From: an uncultured Candidatus Altimarinota bacterium
GTDB lineage: Bacteria > Patescibacteriota > Gracilibacteria > BD1-5 > UBA6164
NCBI GenBank assembly: GCA_937864995.1
Contig: CALMDL010000090.1
Coordinates: 1-7,372 of the forward strand
DNA length: 7,372 nt
Direction: 5' to 3'
Shown: piece by piece, positions 6,218 through 7,372 of the stretch
Position numbering within the stretch: the first letter of the stretch is position 1
Layout of the letters: every line of letters starts with the position of its first letter
Notes under the pieces: generated by a model
What the model was told of the DNA's origin: nothing
The model's input: only the letters and a program-made list of their open reading frames with translations
The model's database searches: none
Program-made: the position numbers and the translations under genes

Positions 6218-7240
6218 ATGAAAATATTTACAATAGAAGAAAATGATGCAAATGGGAGACTTGATAAATTTTTGAAAAAATTATTTCCAAGTGCTAGTAT
6301 AAGTTTGATTTATAAACTTAATAGAAAAGATAAGATTAAAATCAAATTTGAATGAAGTGAAGGTAAGTTTAAAAAAAGAGATAATGAATATAAACTTCAA
6401 GTTTGAGATGAGGTTAAGATATTTTTAAGTGATAGTGAGTATGATTTATTAACAAAATCTACAAAAGCAGTTGTAGAAACTCCATTATGAAAAAATGATA
6501 AATTATCAAAAGAAGATATAGTTTTTGAAGATGCTGATTTGCTTGTTTTAAACAAACCATCATGAATAAATGTACATCCTTGAGATCATAAAACAAAAGA
6601 AACAAATATTATTGCACAAGTACAAGATTACTTATGAGACAAACTTAATAGTCTTACATTTAAACCTAGTTTAATTCATAGAATTGATAGAGATACAAGT
6701 GGTATTTTGCTTATTGCAAAGAAAAAAGATATTTTGGTAAAACTTGTTTGAGATTTCAAAGATCATAAAAAAGTTAGTAAAACATATTTTGCTTTGGTTT
6801 TAGGTAGATTATCTAGAAAAGAAGGTACAATTACTAAAAAACTTGAAAGAATTGAAGATGCTCAAAATGAAAATAAAGTTAGAGTTAGTGAAAATGGTTT
6901 AACAGCAGTTAGTCATTTTAAATTAATTGAAGAATACAATTTAAATACTCCAGAATGAAATGTAATAATTTCAGCAGTAGAAGTTAGAATTGAAACTTGA
7001 AGAATGCATCAAATAAGAGTACATATGGCTAGTATTTGAAATCCAGTTTTGTGAGATAAGGCTTATTGAGATAAAAAAATAAACTCTTATTTGAGTAAAA
7101 ATTATTCTTTAAGTAGACAAATGTTACATGCATGGAAAATATGATTTTTTCATTATGCTAGAAATAAAGAATTTTCTCTTGAAGCTAGATTAAAGCCTGA
7201 TATGCAAGAATTTATAGAAAAAATAAAAAGAGCAAAATAG
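6218..7240 (+). CDS. RluC/RluD-family pseudouridine synthase with S4 domain (340 aa)
   Basis: This enzyme isomerises uridine to pseudouridine in RNA, most likely at 23S rRNA positions as in RluC or RluD. Residues about 12-70 form an S4 RNA-binding domain (GRLDKFLKKLFP, then a YKLQVGDEVKI end). The catalytic domain follows with LNKPSGINVHPG (111-122) and HRIDRDTSGILLIAK (154-168), where D157 is the expected catalytic aspartate. [27 protein letters not shown] is spread over 258-284. The length of 340 matches the family. In-frame TGA sits at conserved Gly, for example in the KPSG, ETGR and IGNPVLGD motifs. The start gives the usual family N-terminus. It is a single-gene unit between two terminators. 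Whether it targets RluC or RluD sites cannot be decided here. Confidence 0.95.
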
Positions 7241-7250
7241 CTCTTTTTTT
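7225..7250 (+). terminator. Intrinsic terminator of the pseudouridine synthase gene
   Basis: A perfect 9-bp stem, AAAAAGAGC (7225-7233) with GCTCTTTTT (7240-7248), has the 6-nt loop AAAATA, and its T-run extends to 7250. It overlaps the end of the gene: the last sense codons are in the left arm, and the TAG stop (7238-7240) spans the loop and the first base of the right arm. It ranks with 1968-1997 as the clearest terminator in the window. Confidence 0.92.
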
Positions 7251-7372
7251 AGTTGATAAAAAGCAAAATACTTGTATTATTAATAAAATATTTTTTAAAA
7301 ATCTTATATGATTTGATTTATTTTAAAATTGATGCTTACTAGATGATTATCTATGAAAAGATGGAATAATTT
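7251..7372. other. Right-edge tail without a supported gene
   Basis: These 122 bases after the terminator are extremely A/T-rich. Two readings are possible but not supportable. One is a plus-strand start at ATG 7332, giving MLTRGLSMKRWNN with one TGA read as Gly, up to the edge. The other is a minus-strand C-terminus of about 22 residues entering from the right and ending in TAA near 7304-7306. No RNA gene, repeat or good promoter is seen; a TATGAT at 7307-7312 lacks a -35 partner. Confidence 0.4.

Noticed and set aside
1..7240. Pseudogenes or frameshifts implied by the many in-frame TGA codons
   Set aside because: The reading frames stay intact from end to end, key motifs are complete, and TGA falls at glycine positions, so this is a code change and not decay.
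7332..7372. Possible start of another gene at the right edge
   Set aside because: Only 13 codons are visible, without a good promoter or any family signature; a convergent minus-strand gene end fits about as well.
1..7372. CRISPR array, tRNA or rRNA genes, insertion sequence or transposase
   Set aside because: No regularly spaced repeats, cloverleaf-like segments, rRNA-like G+C-richer blocks or transposase motifs were found on either strand.

Overview
The window reads as chromosome from a candidate-phyla-radiation bacterium of the Gracilibacteria/Absconditabacteria (BD1-5/SR1) type. The DNA is very A+T-rich. Eight genes become intact only if TGA is read as glycine (translation table 25). RecA is decisive: in-frame TGA falls at glycines invariant in the family, including the first glycine of the Walker A motif. 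Every visible stop is TAA or TAG. Arginine is almost always AGA, and no start has a Shine-Dalgarno sequence. Under the standard code almost nothing here looks like a gene. All CDS calls below use TGA = Gly.

Left part (1-1867, minus strand): a DnaQ-like DEDDh exonuclease is followed 18 nt later by a 76-residue protein with two CxxC pairs. recA comes next and runs off the left edge. recA has a near-consensus promoter of its own, overlapped by inverted repeats.

Centre-left (1968-3690, minus strand): a four-helix membrane protein is followed by a regulator that joins a sigma-70 region 4 domain to HARE-HTH-type winged helices. The regulator has its own promoter and a strand-specific terminator that overlaps its stop codon.

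Centre-right (3691-6165, plus strand): divergent from the membrane gene is a tight three-gene operon with 2- and 5-nt gaps. It encodes an 81-residue basic membrane protein, a large type IV pilin-like protein and a PilX-like minor pilin. The operon closes with two consecutive AT hairpins. It probably supplies surface or minor components of a type IV pilus, which such host-attached or predatory cells use for contact or DNA uptake (inference).

Right part (6218-7250, plus strand): an RluC/RluD-family pseudouridine synthase ends in a textbook terminator whose stem includes part of the stop codon. The last 122 bases hold no gene I can support.

All function names rest on motifs read by eye; no database search was possible.
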